A stretch of 64,000 nucleotides of DNA. Origin: Planctomycetota bacterium. Lineage in GTDB: Bacteria; Planctomycetota; UBA8108; JACQVS01. The DNA lies in assembly GCA_028280485.1 (NCBI GenBank), contig JANQLS010000108.1, forward strand, positions 1 to 64,000, in the 5' to 3' direction. The notes under the pieces are model-generated. The model was not told the DNA's origin. It worked only from the letters and a program-made list of their open reading frames with translations, and made no database searches. Position numbers and translations under genes: made by a program. The first letter of the stretch is position 1. The number at the start of each line of letters is the position of its first letter. Positions 44,713 through 53,986 of the stretch are shown one piece after another.

Positions 44713-46989
44713 TCATGGCTGACAACCAGGGAAGTACACACACTCAGATTCGTCTGGAGTGGGATCCTGACCGCAGCTTCTCCAGGGAGGTGGAGGGGCG
44801 GCCGTACCTAAAAAGAGGTGGGAAAGGAGAGCGATAGGATCGGTGATCTCTAATCGACCATTGTCGTCGATATCTAAGGCATCCCGACAATCGATTTCAA
44901 GGACCGTTCCGAGGAAGATGAAGCCGATGATTTGAATACCATCGGTGATGTCGACATTGCCATCTGGAACAGCTTCACCGCGTTCAAATTCAGGGGCGCT
45001 TTGAATATTAAAACTCCAAATAGGGCCTGGAGTTTCCCCACAGCTGTCTCTGGCGATGACTTGCCAGTAATAGGTCTTTTCTATTTCGAGACCATCGACT
45101 GGAAGCCGTGTATCTAAAGTGGTCGTCAGGAGCTCGAGGTGATCTTCCGTTTCTCCGATGAAAACGTCGTACTCGACAATCCCTCCATTATCAGGAATGA
45201 AATGGCGGAAATTGGAGATGCGAGTGACCGTTTCGCCTAAGCAACCATCATCGGGACAGCGGTTCGATTCGAAGCAAGGAAGTTCGTCATTGAGAACAAA
45301 ATCATCTTCTCCTCCGACGATGATCCCTTCGACCTCCAAGGACTCCCGGTGAATCACCGGTCCGCCTGAGCTTCCCCGATTGATATCTAAATTCGAGCTG
45401 AAGTAATACCTCGAGTGGTTATCGCGAACGTTGGCTCCTCCAGAATATTTCAGCGGTAATCCTTGAGGAAAGCTTAGAGCGAAGATAGCTTCGTTATCTG
45501 AGAGTTCTCCCTCTGTCCGGATGGGCATCGGAGTACGGTCCGGAACTTCGCGATCTAATCTCAGAATTGCCCAATCTTCAAACCCTTGTTTCTTACGATT
45601 GATGATCCCTGAGCAAAAATAGACGTCCTTTTTGGGAATTCTCAGGACGGGGGTGTCCTGATCGAGCATGTAGTACCCAAAAACGATGGCGGTTTCTCTA
45701 CACTTGTCGATGTTGTCGATACAATGCCCCGCGGTGATGAAAACGCCTGGTCCCGCCAGGAAGCCGGAACATTCCGAAACGACGGGCTGGTGAAAGTAGG
45801 GCTCATCCTCGCAAAGGTTTTTTACTGTACCAAAATCGAGTGAGCGCAGTTCGTAGTAGCTTCCGTTTTCAATTAAGTTATGTCGATTGACGACCGCGCC
45901 GGTGGCTTGAGCTAAGCGAATGAGTTTTGGATCGTTGAGCTCATACATATCCTGTCGGTCATCGCTTCCATAGATCACTTCTTTAAAGAGTGGAATCATC
46001 GGGCCCCAAGCTAAGGTCGTCGAAGTTGCAAGCAGAGTTCCTTCATGATCGGGTTCAGGATAGGCAGGCTCGGGAGGTGCTTCGCAGTTGGGTAAAAACT
46101 GCCAGGTGAATATCGCTAAACCCACGCCTCCATTCTGATCGGCGATGGCGATGGAATATTCCGTACCGGCTTCAACTCTGATGCTTCGTAGGCTCTGAGG
46201 GTTATCATCATCAGCTGCGTTGAGATCCGGGACGGGTTTCAAGTCGGGGATAGTTTCACCGGAATAGATGGCAATCGAGCGTTGGTAAGTCGTCCCGTGG
46301 CTGTCCAAAATTAATATTCCGTCGGTATCAAAGGAAACTTTATACCAGAGCGACGTTTTTGGATTGATGGAATGATGAAGAGGTTCTCCCTCTTCTAAGC
46401 TCGAGTTGAGGTTGCTTTGTATCTTGTTCCCGAAGGAGCTCGTCAGTTCTTCTCTCGTTTTAAAGAGGTCGTTTTCAGGAGGAGGGTTGGCGAAAGGTTC
46501 TAAGTGCCAGATGAGGTGAATGATTCCGAACTCTCCATTGAAACCGGCGACCGCAATGCGGAGGTCTTCTCCGGCGGTGACTTCGATCTCAATCAAACTC
46601 TCGAAGCCCCAGGGAGAATCGTCGTTCGAAGCAAGAGGTTCTAGGTTATCGAGAGAATCTCCAGAATAAGCAGCCATGACCGTGTCAAAATTGCTGCCGA
46701 AAGTGTAGAGAGTGAGTCTTCCAGAGGCCGGGATCTTCCAGTGATACCAAACCGAGTTGAGGGTATTCTCACCATCGTGTTGGGGTTCACCCAATTCTGA
46801 AGTGGCTTCAAAATTATTTCCGGTGACCTCTCCGCCCCAACTGGAGAGTTCTAGCGCGTTTTGAAAATCATCATTTTCTGGAGGCGCACCGAAGCCAAGG
46901 CTACAAAAATGTAGCGTGATACAAGTTACCCACAAGAGGATCGGTGACTTGAATCGTCGGCTCAATATGTTCAAGGTGCTGATTTCCAA
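44713..46989 (-). CDS. Secreted trypsin-like serine protease with dockerin-like C-terminus
   Basis: 758 residues. A Sec signal is followed by two related beta-rich modules (NSVWYHWKIPASGRLTLYTF at about 80 and TSLWYKVSFDTDGILILDSH at about 208). A fibronectin-like segment then appears interrupted by a trypsin-fold domain: the first strands are near residue 320 (TLLATSTTLAWGP), the protease lies between about 333 and 600, and the remaining strands follow (EYDVFIGETEDHLELL, YYWQVIARDSCG). The triad is visible: His in ITAGHCID (about 419), Asp in DWAILRLD (about 473) and Ser in RGSSGGPV (about 540). A dockerin-like calcium-binding pair (VDITDGIQII, DIDDNGRLEITD) ends the protein. Likely surface-exposed and active. 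Confidence 0.86.
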   Translation of the reverse strand: MEISTLNILSRRFKSPILLWVTCITLHFCSLGFGAPPENDDFQNALELSSWGGEVTGNNFEATSELGEPQHDGENTLNSVWYHWKIPASGRLTLYTFGSNFDTVMAAYSGDSLDNLEPLASNDDSPWGFESLIEIEVTAGEDLRIAVAGFNGEFGIIHLIWHLEPFANPPPENDLFKTREELTSSFGNKIQSNLNSSLEEGEPLHHSINPKTSLWYKVSFDTDGILILDSHGTTYQRSIAIYSGETIPDLKPVPDLNAADDDNPQSLRSIRVEAGTEYSIAIADQNGGVGLAIFTWQFLPNCEAPPEPAYPEPDHEGTLLATSTTLAWGPMIPLFKEVIYGSDDRQDMYELNDPKLIRLAQATGAVVNRHNLIENGSYYELRSLDFGTVKNLCEDEPYFHQPVVSECSGFLAGPGVFITAGHCIDNIDKCRETAIVFGYYMLDQDTPVLRIPKKDVYFCSGIINRKKQGFEDWAILRLDREVPDRTPMPIRTEGELSDNEAIFALSFPQGLPLKYSGGANVRDNHSRYYFSSNLDINRGSSGGPVIHRESLEVEGIIVGGEDDFVLNDELPCFESNRCPDDGCLGETVTRISNFRHFIPDNGGIVEYDVFIGETEDHLELLTTTLDTRLPVDGLEIEKTYYWQVIARDSCGETPGPIWSFNIQSAPEFERGEAVPDGNVDITDGIQIIGFIFLGTVLEIDCRDALDIDDNGRLEITDPIALLSHLFLGTAAPPPPWRSCGQDPTPDESECVYFPGCQP

Positions 46990-47049
46990 ACCGGGTGAAG
47001 ACAGAAGAGTGCCTTAATTTTGTCGTATTTTGGGGGTATTATCTACTCA

Positions 47050-47075
47050 TCGAGCCTACCAGCACCTAGGCTCGA
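47050..47075. other. Perfect 9-bp hairpin in a divergent promoter region
   Basis: TCGAGCCTA at 47050-47058 pairs with TAGGCTCGA at 47067-47075 around an eight-base loop. It lies in the 231-base gap between the divergent protease and outer-membrane-like genes, so it could be an operator or a 5' leader structure for the protease gene. No T tract follows, so it is not a terminator. Confidence 0.45.
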
Positions 47076-47220
47076 GCGCAGTTTATTTCTGATTGAACCC
47101 AGGGTGTCCAAATGATGGATAGTATTCGGTTGTTTTATCTAAGCCATTTTTTTGCTATGACTTAATACATGTTGAGGACGTGATTCATTGGCCGTTTAAG
47201 ATCGATGGGGAGATTTCGCA

Positions 47221-48219
47221 TTGAACAATCCGCTTAAAAAATTTCTTAAAAGATTCGTTCTGAGTGCGTTTTTGGGCTTGGGCTTTGGCCTTTTTAGCGA
47301 AGCCGTTGCTCAGGTGGGGCCTGAGCTCAATTTCAAGGATTGGAAAACGGACGACCACTGGGCGGATACTGTCGATGATTTAATGTTTACTGAAAATGGA
47401 AAAAATCACCGTGGACAAGGACGAACCTCGATCTTTTATTGGGACTCTAGTGGACGCATCAAATTTCCGAGAAGTGTACGCGATCCATTTCTCTCTCTCG
47501 GTTACGAAATTTTGACCTTAGATAATTCATCCGATGATTCATTCATCGATGGGCAGCTCAACGATGTGATCGTAGTAGGAAGAATGAATTGGGGAAAGAT
47601 CGCTGAGAATCTTCACTTTAATTTCATTGGGGGAGTTGGAACGGCAAACGATGGATATTGGTCGAACTCACGATCTTGGTACCCGATGGTGACCTTAGAT
47701 TTTAGTCAGTCCTTATCCGAAGATAAAAAAATACATTACGGTCTAACTTTCGATGGGAATTTGGCACTCTGGAAAGACCTTCCACTACCTTATTTGACCT
47801 ACATCGAAAAGATATCGGATGATCTCAATATTCAGGTGGGCTTGCCCCAGAGCCAAGTGGAGTGGAATCTATTCGATTCATTAAAATTTAAAGCAACTTA
47901 TTCCTACCCTTTAGAATTCAATTCCGTTCTGACCTATCAACCTCTAGATGAAGTAGAAGCCCTTCGACTCTTCGCGCGTTATGCCAGAACCTTTGACGGT
48001 TTTTACTTAAATAAGAGCACTCACCGAAGAATTTTTTACGAGCACGATCGAGTGGAACTCGGTGTTCGATGGGTGAATTCTTTTTTAGATCTCAGTGTCG
48101 GTGGGGGATATCTGCTTGGGCAAAACTTTTATACGGGCTACGACATTAGAGATTTAAATCGCATCGAAGATTTACGCGGGCAGTTTTATTTATCGATCTT
48201 GATTCAAGGGATTTTGTAG
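47221..48219 (+). CDS. Predicted outer-membrane beta-barrel protein (DUF6268-like)
   Basis: 332 residues from a TTG with GGGGAG about eight bases upstream. A Sec signal ends near AVAQ. The mature protein has many alternating hydrophobic and aromatic strands (IHYGLTFDGNLALW, LKFKATYSYPLEF, LRLFARYARTFDGFYL, DRVELGVRW, DLSVGGGYLLG). It ends in a short strand (YLSILIQGIL), although the terminal residue is not Phe. The layout resembles the DUF6268 outer-membrane proteins, but I am not sure of the family. It is a single gene; the neighbour on the left is divergent. Confidence 0.65.
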   Translation: MNNPLKKFLKRFVLSAFLGLGFGLFSEAVAQVGPELNFKDWKTDDHWADTVDDLMFTENGKNHRGQGRTSIFYWDSSGRIKFPRSVRDPFLSLGYEILTLDNSSDDSFIDGQLNDVIVVGRMNWGKIAENLHFNFIGGVGTANDGYWSNSRSWYPMVTLDFSQSLSEDKKIHYGLTFDGNLALWKDLPLPYLTYIEKISDDLNIQVGLPQSQVEWNLFDSLKFKATYSYPLEFNSVLTYQPLDEVEALRLFARYARTFDGFYLNKSTHRRIFYEHDRVELGVRWVNSFLDLSVGGGYLLGQNFYTGYDIRDLNRIEDLRGQFYLSILIQGIL

Positions 48220-48516
48220 TAGTAGGCTCGCTCCGTGAGCCGGGCAAGCTAAAGCAACCAACCGTGCCAACGATTGACTAATATCTCGCCCGAAGCGCTA
48301 ACGAGGGGGAAAGACTAATTCGATTTTAAAGTGTATTGCGGGTGGGATTGAGTCCTCTTCACTAAACGTTTGGTCCCCTCGCTCACGCTTCGGGCTAGTT
48401 AATTTGCTATTAGTACAACTGCCAGCACACTCATTTTAAAGGGGAATATTCTTCTTTAGGGAGTGCGTGAGCCGAAGGCGAACTTGCACGCTGGAGCGAA
48501 GCGACCATCATTATGG
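48217..48516. repeat. Cluster of palindromic repeats after the outer-membrane-like gene
   Basis: Starts with GTAGTAGTAGGCTCGCTCC and GTGAGCC, which resembles an inverted relative of the 80-base element core. Then comes an inverted REP-like pair (48287-48308 and 48375-48402) and, at 48459-48515, a third repeat type also found at 52306-52382 in opposite orientation (GAGCGAAGCGACCATCATTA). The gap separates convergent genes, so a terminator role is plausible. Confidence 0.7.
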
Positions 48517-49521
48517 CTAGCCTGAAGAGTCTTCTTGAAGCTTCTTACTCGCGACCTCTAAGAACTGACGTTCCTTTTTAGATAAGCTATTCATGCCTTC
48601 TTGAGAGATTTTATCTAACAAGCGGTCGACCTCTGCTTTCATTTGCGCGCGGGCTTCTTGTTCTTTGGCTAATCGTTTTTGTTTTAAACGAGCGAAGAAT
48701 CCGGGGCGTCGAGGTTTAGAAGGATGTCGAGAGCCACCGGAGCTTTCGAGGCTTGTGTAACCTTGAGAAAAGTTATAGCCGAAGACATAATCCTCTTCCA
48801 TATGCTCCAGTTCTTGCTTCAGGGTTTCGGTTTTTAACCAGCACCAAGCCAAGATGAAAATCATAAAGATTCCACCGAAGATGAAGAGGAATTCAATCTG
48901 AAGAGCGTTGGCAACAATTCCAAGAATGATGACGGTCGGGATGGCAATACGCGTGGTTACGACCGTAGTCCAACCCGCTTTCCCGAGTGAACCAAATTTT
49001 TTCCAAGCTAAGGCAAAGAAAATTTGGCCCCCATCTAAGGGGTAGATGGGGAGTAAGTTAAAAATGAGTAAGAATGAATTGAGAAGCACCATCTCTTCCC
49101 CGACCATGATGGCAATTTCTGAGAATCTGGATTCGGGATTAGGCTCGATAAAAAAGGCCCAAGAGAAGAGGATAGCTAAGGCTACATTGACTAATGGGCC
49201 GCCTAGAGAGACCCAAAATTTTGCCATCGGGATTTGAGGGTAGTCACACTCGGCTAATCCACCTAAGGGCCACAAGATGATGGAACGAGCGCCGCCACCC
49301 ACTCTTTTTGCCGCGTAACAATGCCCAAATTCGTGAAGAAGGATCGAAGTCAGAATGATCAGAGGATAGCTCAGAGTTAGAACGATATCAGCTCCGGATT
49401 TGACCCACTCTGTCAAAAGCATGATGGTTAACATCACCGCCAAGATCCAGTGGACCCAGATATCGATTCCAAATAAACGGCAGACCCTAAAGCCTTTGTG
49501 GAGAAACTCTGATCTTTGCAT
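48517..49521 (-). CDS. Site-2-protease-family membrane metalloprotease (M50)
   Basis: 334 residues. The zinc motif HEFGH is at residues 63-67 inside a membrane helix (IILTSILLHEFGHCYAAKR). The third ligand motif LLPIYPLDGGQIF is near residue 160, and about six helices are seen. The C-terminal 90 residues are soluble and Lys/Glu/Arg-rich (RLKQKRLAKEQEARAQMKAE), without a CBS or PDZ domain. This group cleaves membrane-embedded substrates, often anti-sigma factors, though no partner is encoded next to it. All catalytic residues are in place. Confidence 0.9.
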   Translation of the reverse strand: MQRSEFLHKGFRVCRLFGIDIWVHWILAVMLTIMLLTEWVKSGADIVLTLSYPLIILTSILLHEFGHCYAAKRVGGGARSIILWPLGGLAECDYPQIPMAKFWVSLGGPLVNVALAILFSWAFFIEPNPESRFSEIAIMVGEEMVLLNSFLLIFNLLPIYPLDGGQIFFALAWKKFGSLGKAGWTTVVTTRIAIPTVIILGIVANALQIEFLFIFGGIFMIFILAWCWLKTETLKQELEHMEEDYVFGYNFSQGYTSLESSGGSRHPSKPRRPGFFARLKQKRLAKEQEARAQMKAEVDRLLDKISQEGMNSLSKKERQFLEVASKKLQEDSSG

Positions 49522-49645
49522 TCAGTTAGACTGCAATCCGAATGGTAACTTATTTACTTATGCACACTCGCTTATCATTCTATCGGAGCATTACTTAAAG
49601 CGCTAAAGTTAGAACCTAAACTCTCCTCCTTACATTATCGGTTGT

Positions 49646-50809
49646 TCAGCTTAGGTAGGACCTAATTCTTTTACAGGCTTCGATTAAATTCTCTTTCGAA
49701 TTAGCGTAGGAGAATCGCAGAAAACCTTCTCCTGCCTCTCCGAAACTGCCTCCATTGAGCAGGGCGACTCCTGCATGTTCCAATAATTCTTCAGCGAGTT
49801 GTTGTGAAGTTTTACCCGTTTGAGTGATATTCGCGAAGGCGTAGAACGCTCCTTTGGGAATCTGACAAGTGATGGAAGGAATGGCATTGAGGTGTTCGAC
49901 GAGGAGGTCTCTTCGGGATTGGAACTCATTCACCATCTCAGTGATCGGAGTTTGATCCATCGTCAGAGCCTCCATCGCTCCGTACTGACTGAAAGTACTG
50001 ACGCAACTGACAATGTTGACACTATAGAGTTCGAAGGTCGGGAGGAGCTCCGACGGAAGGAGAGCGTAGCCTAATCTCCAGCCTGTCATCGAATAGGTTT
50101 TACTGAATCCATCGATGACGATCGTTCTCTCTTTCATTCCCGGAATACTGAGGATGGAACAGAACTTACCGTCGTAAACTAATCGGCTATAAATCTCATC
50201 GCTGACGACAACGAAGTCATTTTCGATTGCTGCTTTTGCCACGATTTCTAAGTCTTCCTGGGTCAAGACCCCACCAGTGGGATTGTGGGGAGAATTGAGG
50301 AAAACTAAGCGAGTTTTCGGAGTGATTTTCGCTAAAAACTCATCGGGATCGAAGCGAAAGCCCGTTTCTTCTTTGAGAGGTAAGGGGACGATCTCGGCTC
50401 CGACGTGCTTTATCACTGAAGGATAAGTAGGGAAAGCAGGGTCCGGGAGGATCACTTCATCTCCGGGACCGACTAGGGCACTGATCGAATAATAGATCAG
50501 AGGTTTTGCACCCGGAGTGACGATAACTTCGTCTCCAGTTAATTCCACTCCGCGTTGTCGCCCAGCATAATCTGCGATCAGGGCTCTCAGATCAGGAAGG
50601 CCGGGAGTTGGGCCGTAGCCCGTATGACCTTGATCGATAGCTTCTTTAGCCTTATCACAGATCGGGGCTGGAGTCGGGAAATCGGGTTGCCCGATTTCTA
50701 AGTGAATGATGTCTTTTCCTTTTGATTCAAGTTGCCGAGCGCGTTGTAGCACCTTAAACGCACTTTCGGTTTCGAGTTCTTGGGCTCGGGGGTGTAGTCG
50801 AATCATCAT
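49646..50809 (-). CDS. PLP-dependent aminotransferase, class I/II (aspartate aminotransferase type)
   Basis: 387 residues, normal length for subgroup I-gamma aspartate/aromatic aminotransferases. The PLP lysine is Lys237 in DGFSKTYSMTGWRLGY. Other active-site residues are visible: Asn176 in NSPHNPTGG, Asp204 and Tyr207 in VSDEIYSRL, and Arg245. Substrate preference cannot be read from the sequence with confidence; aspartate/2-oxoglutarate is usual for this type. A single gene, divergent from the dihydrouridine synthase gene across 213 bases. Confidence 0.9.
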   Translation of the reverse strand: MMIRLHPRAQELETESAFKVLQRARQLESKGKDIIHLEIGQPDFPTPAPICDKAKEAIDQGHTGYGPTPGLPDLRALIADYAGRQRGVELTGDEVIVTPGAKPLIYYSISALVGPGDEVILPDPAFPTYPSVIKHVGAEIVPLPLKEETGFRFDPDEFLAKITPKTRLVFLNSPHNPTGGVLTQEDLEIVAKAAIENDFVVVSDEIYSRLVYDGKFCSILSIPGMKERTIVIDGFSKTYSMTGWRLGYALLPSELLPTFELYSVNIVSCVSTFSQYGAMEALTMDQTPITEMVNEFQSRRDLLVEHLNAIPSITCQIPKGAFYAFANITQTGKTSQQLAEELLEHAGVALLNGGSFGEAGEGFLRFSYANSKENLIEACKRIRSYLS

Positions 50810-51022
50810 CGATGGTTTTTGAAATTTTGAAAAGCTAGAGGAGTGATCGTCATCTCTTTCTCTGCCTCATTTTCTTTTGATCTCATGAGATTTGTGGAAA
50901 GAGATCCGTACGGGTCCTTCAATCTTGAAGAACACCAATTATAATAAGCTTTTCTTTCGTTCGTTCACGAACCAATCTCAACAATCTTTGATTCGTTTCT
51001 GTTATCTAACACCTCGAGAACC

Positions 51023-52150
51023 ATGTCGTCAGAGATTCCCCAAGCTGACAATTCAGCTTCAGAGAAACCGAATGCGTCTCCTTATAAGCCACTTCCTATC
51101 GGTTCCAAAATTAATGTTTGGCCTCCGGTGGTTTTAGCACCGATGGCGGGGGTCACAAGTTATCCCTACCGAAAAATTTGTTACGACCACGGCGCGGGTT
51201 TGTGTATCAGCGAGATGGTGAGTGCAAAGGGGATTGCTGAAGGACACGAAAAAACCTTAACTCGGGCTCACTTTGGTGAAGATGAATCACCGAGGTCTCT
51301 ACAAATATTTGGGGCTCAACCCGAGGAACTTTCAGAAGCCGTTAAGCGCATTAAAGATCGCGTCGATCATATCGACATCAACTTTGGTTGTCCGGCACCT
51401 AAGGTGATGAAAAAAGGTGGAGGTGCTTCGATTCCCGCTAATCCCGACCTTTGTCGACGGGTCGTCCACGCTGCTGTCAAGGCTGCTGACCCTCTTCCGG
51501 TTTCGATTAAAGTGCGCTTGGGTTTAGACGAAGACCGATTGAATTTTCGAGACGCGGGGAAGATCGCTGAGGATGAGGGTTGCGCTTATATCGGTTTGCA
51601 CGCTCGAACTGTTGAACAGAAATATCGAGGACGTGCCCGGTGGGATTTCATCACCGAGTTGAAGCAATTGATCAGTATTCCCGTTTTAGGTAACGGAGAT
51701 ATTTGGCAAGCCCCCGATGCCTTTCGCATGATGGATGCCACAGGTTGCGATGGAGTCATCATCGGTAGGGGGTGCTTAGGGAACCCTTGGCTCTTTCGTC
51801 ACCTCAAGCAGCTCTTCGATGGGAAGGAAGTTCCCGTTCGACATACGCTTGAGGAATTGGTCGAAGTGATTCGAGAGCACTATGCCCTCTTGGAATATCA
51901 TTTTGGCCAAACTCGGTTAGCCTCACTTATGATGCGCAAGTTTGGCGCTTGGTACTCGACGGGTCTTCGACACGCCAACGACATTCGGCGAGCTTTTCAA
52001 AAAATCGAAGGGCAGGATGACGTCGATGTCATATTGGAGCGCATCCTCGAAGCGGGATTCATGGAGACTCTCGTCGATCCAGCCGCGCCATCGGATTACT
52101 CGCAGCGTTCGGGCTTGTTGAGTCAAGACGAAGAAAGCTGCGGGGGCTGA
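51023..52150 (+). CDS. dusB: tRNA-dihydrouridine synthase (DusB type)
   Basis: 375 residues. FMN-dependent reduction of uridines in tRNA. The N-terminal VVLAPMAGVTSYPYR and EMVSAKGI, the catalytic Cys123 in DINFGCPAPKVMKKGGGAS, and the FMN-binding GNGDIWQAPDAF and GVIIGRGCLGNPWLF are all present. The segment CAYIGLHARTVEQKYRGRA is typical of DusB rather than DusA or DusC. A 30-residue hydrophilic N-terminal extension precedes the barrel. The ATG has only a weak ribosome-binding site (CGAGAACC). Confidence 0.91.
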   Translation: MSSEIPQADNSASEKPNASPYKPLPIGSKINVWPPVVLAPMAGVTSYPYRKICYDHGAGLCISEMVSAKGIAEGHEKTLTRAHFGEDESPRSLQIFGAQPEELSEAVKRIKDRVDHIDINFGCPAPKVMKKGGGASIPANPDLCRRVVHAAVKAADPLPVSIKVRLGLDEDRLNFRDAGKIAEDEGCAYIGLHARTVEQKYRGRARWDFITELKQLISIPVLGNGDIWQAPDAFRMMDATGCDGVIIGRGCLGNPWLFRHLKQLFDGKEVPVRHTLEELVEVIREHYALLEYHFGQTRLASLMMRKFGAWYSTGLRHANDIRRAFQKIEGQDDVDVILERILEAGFMETLVDPAAPSDYSQRSGLLSQDEESCGG

Positions 52151-52495
52151 CAAAAATATTTCAAGCCCGAAGCGTAAGCGAGGGATAGGATAAAAATAAA
52201 TTCAATCACGCATTATTACTTAAGGGGGGAGCGTTAGCACCGATATTAACGAAACGTAGATTCGAGTTTATAGAACTCAATTCTACTTTTCGTCCCCTCG
52301 CAGTAATAATGGTCGCTTCGCTCCGCAGTATTTAATGGTCGCGTTGCTCCGTGCATGTAAGCCTTCGGCTTACGCACTCCCTGCGTAGACTCGGGATAGT
52401 TAATATGTTTGCTTGGAAATAAATTTGAACTTGGTAGTCGTTCATGCCTTCAAGAGAAGGACGGCACACGGCGTGTGCCTACTACCCTCGCTGAC
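52151..52495. repeat. 345-base intergenic region made of dispersed repeats
   Basis: Between the convergent dus and proA genes. Contains a REP-like copy (52163-52185), a truncated one near 52291, the third repeat type at 52306-52382 with an internal duplication (GGTCGCTTCGCTCC, then GGTCGCGTTGCTCC), a REP-like right end (GGGATAGTTAA) and copy 5 of the 80-base element (52408-52486). No ORF or other feature is seen. Confidence 0.75.
52408..52486 (+). repeat. 80-base nested-palindrome element, copy 5
   Basis: TTTGCTTGGAAATAAATTTG at the start, ACTTGGTAGTCGTTCATGCC in the middle, and the perfect inner palindrome GGCACACGGCGTGTGCC followed by TACTACC. As in the other copies, a GTTAA REP-like end precedes it and TCGCTGAC follows. 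Confidence 0.82.
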
Positions 52496-53818
52496 CTATT
52501 TATCCATCGGTTCGTGAAGATAAGCCTTTTTACCGGGACCAAAATCATCGACTCGATGGCCGTTTCCATTTAAGCGATACTTGTAAATGACTAAACCTTC
52601 GAGGCCCACCGGACCCCTCGCGTGGGTTTTACAAGTAGAGACTCCCACTTCAGCTCCGAAGCCAAATCGGAATCCATCGGCAAAGCGAGTAGAGGCATTG
52701 TGGAAGACTCCCGCCGAATCTACTAAAGCTTGAAAGGTTTCTTGAGCCTGTGGATCTTCCGTCACGATGGCATCAGTGTGACCGGAGCCGAAGGTATTGA
52801 TGTGTTCGATCGCTTCTTGAATGGAGTCGATGACTTTCACTGCGATCGTGAGATCGAGAAATTCCGTTTTCCAATCTTCATCGGTTGCGGTTTCCGCCCC
52901 ATCGACTTGAGTGATCGCACGTTCATCACATCTCAAGGTGACGCCAGCTTCTTGAAGGGCTTTAGCAATCGCTGGCAAATGGCTCTCTAAAACGGTGGAA
53001 TGAACTAAGAGAGTTTCAGCTGCGTTACAAACAGCGGGGTACTGAGTTTTAGCATCAACAGTGATCGAGATGGCTTTTTCCAAGTCGGCTTGTTGGTCGA
53101 TGTAGACACTACAGATTCCATCGGCGTGCCCAAGTACGGGGATGCGGGTCGATTCTTGAATCGATTGAACCAGCTCGTTGCTGCCTCGAGGAATGATCAA
53201 GTCAACGAGGTGATCTAATGAGAGTAAGCCTTGAGCTTCTTCTCTAGAAGCTAAGTTTTGAACGGCATCCTCGGGTACACCGGCTCGCTTCAATCCTTCG
53301 CGGATGGCATTCACTAAAGCCAGGTTTGATTTAGCTGCTTCGCGACCTCCTTTTAAGAGCACCGCATTTCCCGATTTGATGGAAAGAGTTGCAATCTGAA
53401 CTGCCGCGTCGGGTCGGGATTCAAAGATGATTCCTAAGACTCCGATAGGACAGCTCACTCTTCTCAGTTCCAATCCGTCATCGAGTCTCACGGCGTAATC
53501 AACGTGTCCCACTGGGTCGGGAAGCTGAATGAGGTCTCTCAAGCCTTCTAAAATGACTTCGTACTTATCCCCCGAAAGATCCAAACGTTTTCTGAGAGGG
53601 GCAGCGAGCTCATCTCGTTCACTTGCTTCGATATCTTCACGATTGGAAGCTAAGATCGATTCCTTTTGTTCCTGGAGGACCGTGAGTACTTCTTCCAGAG
53701 CTCGGTTCCTCGCTTCGGTATTCAGGCTAGCCAGAGTCCAAGAGGCCTTTTTGGCTCTTTCAGCCATTTTTTCGGTCGTCAGGCTGTTTTCATCTCGGGT
53801 AGAAGTCGAATCCGACAT
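52496..53818 (-). CDS. proA: Glutamate-5-semialdehyde dehydrogenase (gamma-glutamyl phosphate reductase)
   Basis: 440 residues from the ATG at 53818, which has GAGAAG upstream; an in-frame TTG at 53830 would add four residues. Second step of proline synthesis: NADPH-dependent reduction of gamma-glutamyl phosphate. The catalytic cysteine lies in TQYPAVCNAAETLLVHS (about residue 263). The blocks ISPIGV-like CPIGVLGIIFESRPDA, GNAVLLKGGREAAKSN and the final RGPVGLEGLVIYKYRLNG are conserved. The proB kinase gene is not next to it. Divergent from the HAD gene across 168 bases. Confidence 0.95.
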   Translation of the reverse strand: MSDSTSTRDENSLTTEKMAERAKKASWTLASLNTEARNRALEEVLTVLQEQKESILASNREDIEASERDELAAPLRKRLDLSGDKYEVILEGLRDLIQLPDPVGHVDYAVRLDDGLELRRVSCPIGVLGIIFESRPDAAVQIATLSIKSGNAVLLKGGREAAKSNLALVNAIREGLKRAGVPEDAVQNLASREEAQGLLSLDHLVDLIIPRGSNELVQSIQESTRIPVLGHADGICSVYIDQQADLEKAISITVDAKTQYPAVCNAAETLLVHSTVLESHLPAIAKALQEAGVTLRCDERAITQVDGAETATDEDWKTEFLDLTIAVKVIDSIQEAIEHINTFGSGHTDAIVTEDPQAQETFQALVDSAGVFHNASTRFADGFRFGFGAEVGVSTCKTHARGPVGLEGLVIYKYRLNGNGHRVDDFGPGKKAYLHEPMDK

Positions 53819-53986
53819 GGTTCTTCTCAATTCTTATATTTCTTACTGAAAGGGCTCCTCTGAATCGCCGAGGAATGAAACGGACCTTCCATTGTAGCGG
53901 ATTCTTCGGCGTGATAGTATCCCCTGCTCAAAGGTTGGCTGATTCTATTAATTTTTTAACTCCTCAAAGAAATTAAACTCGTAAAA

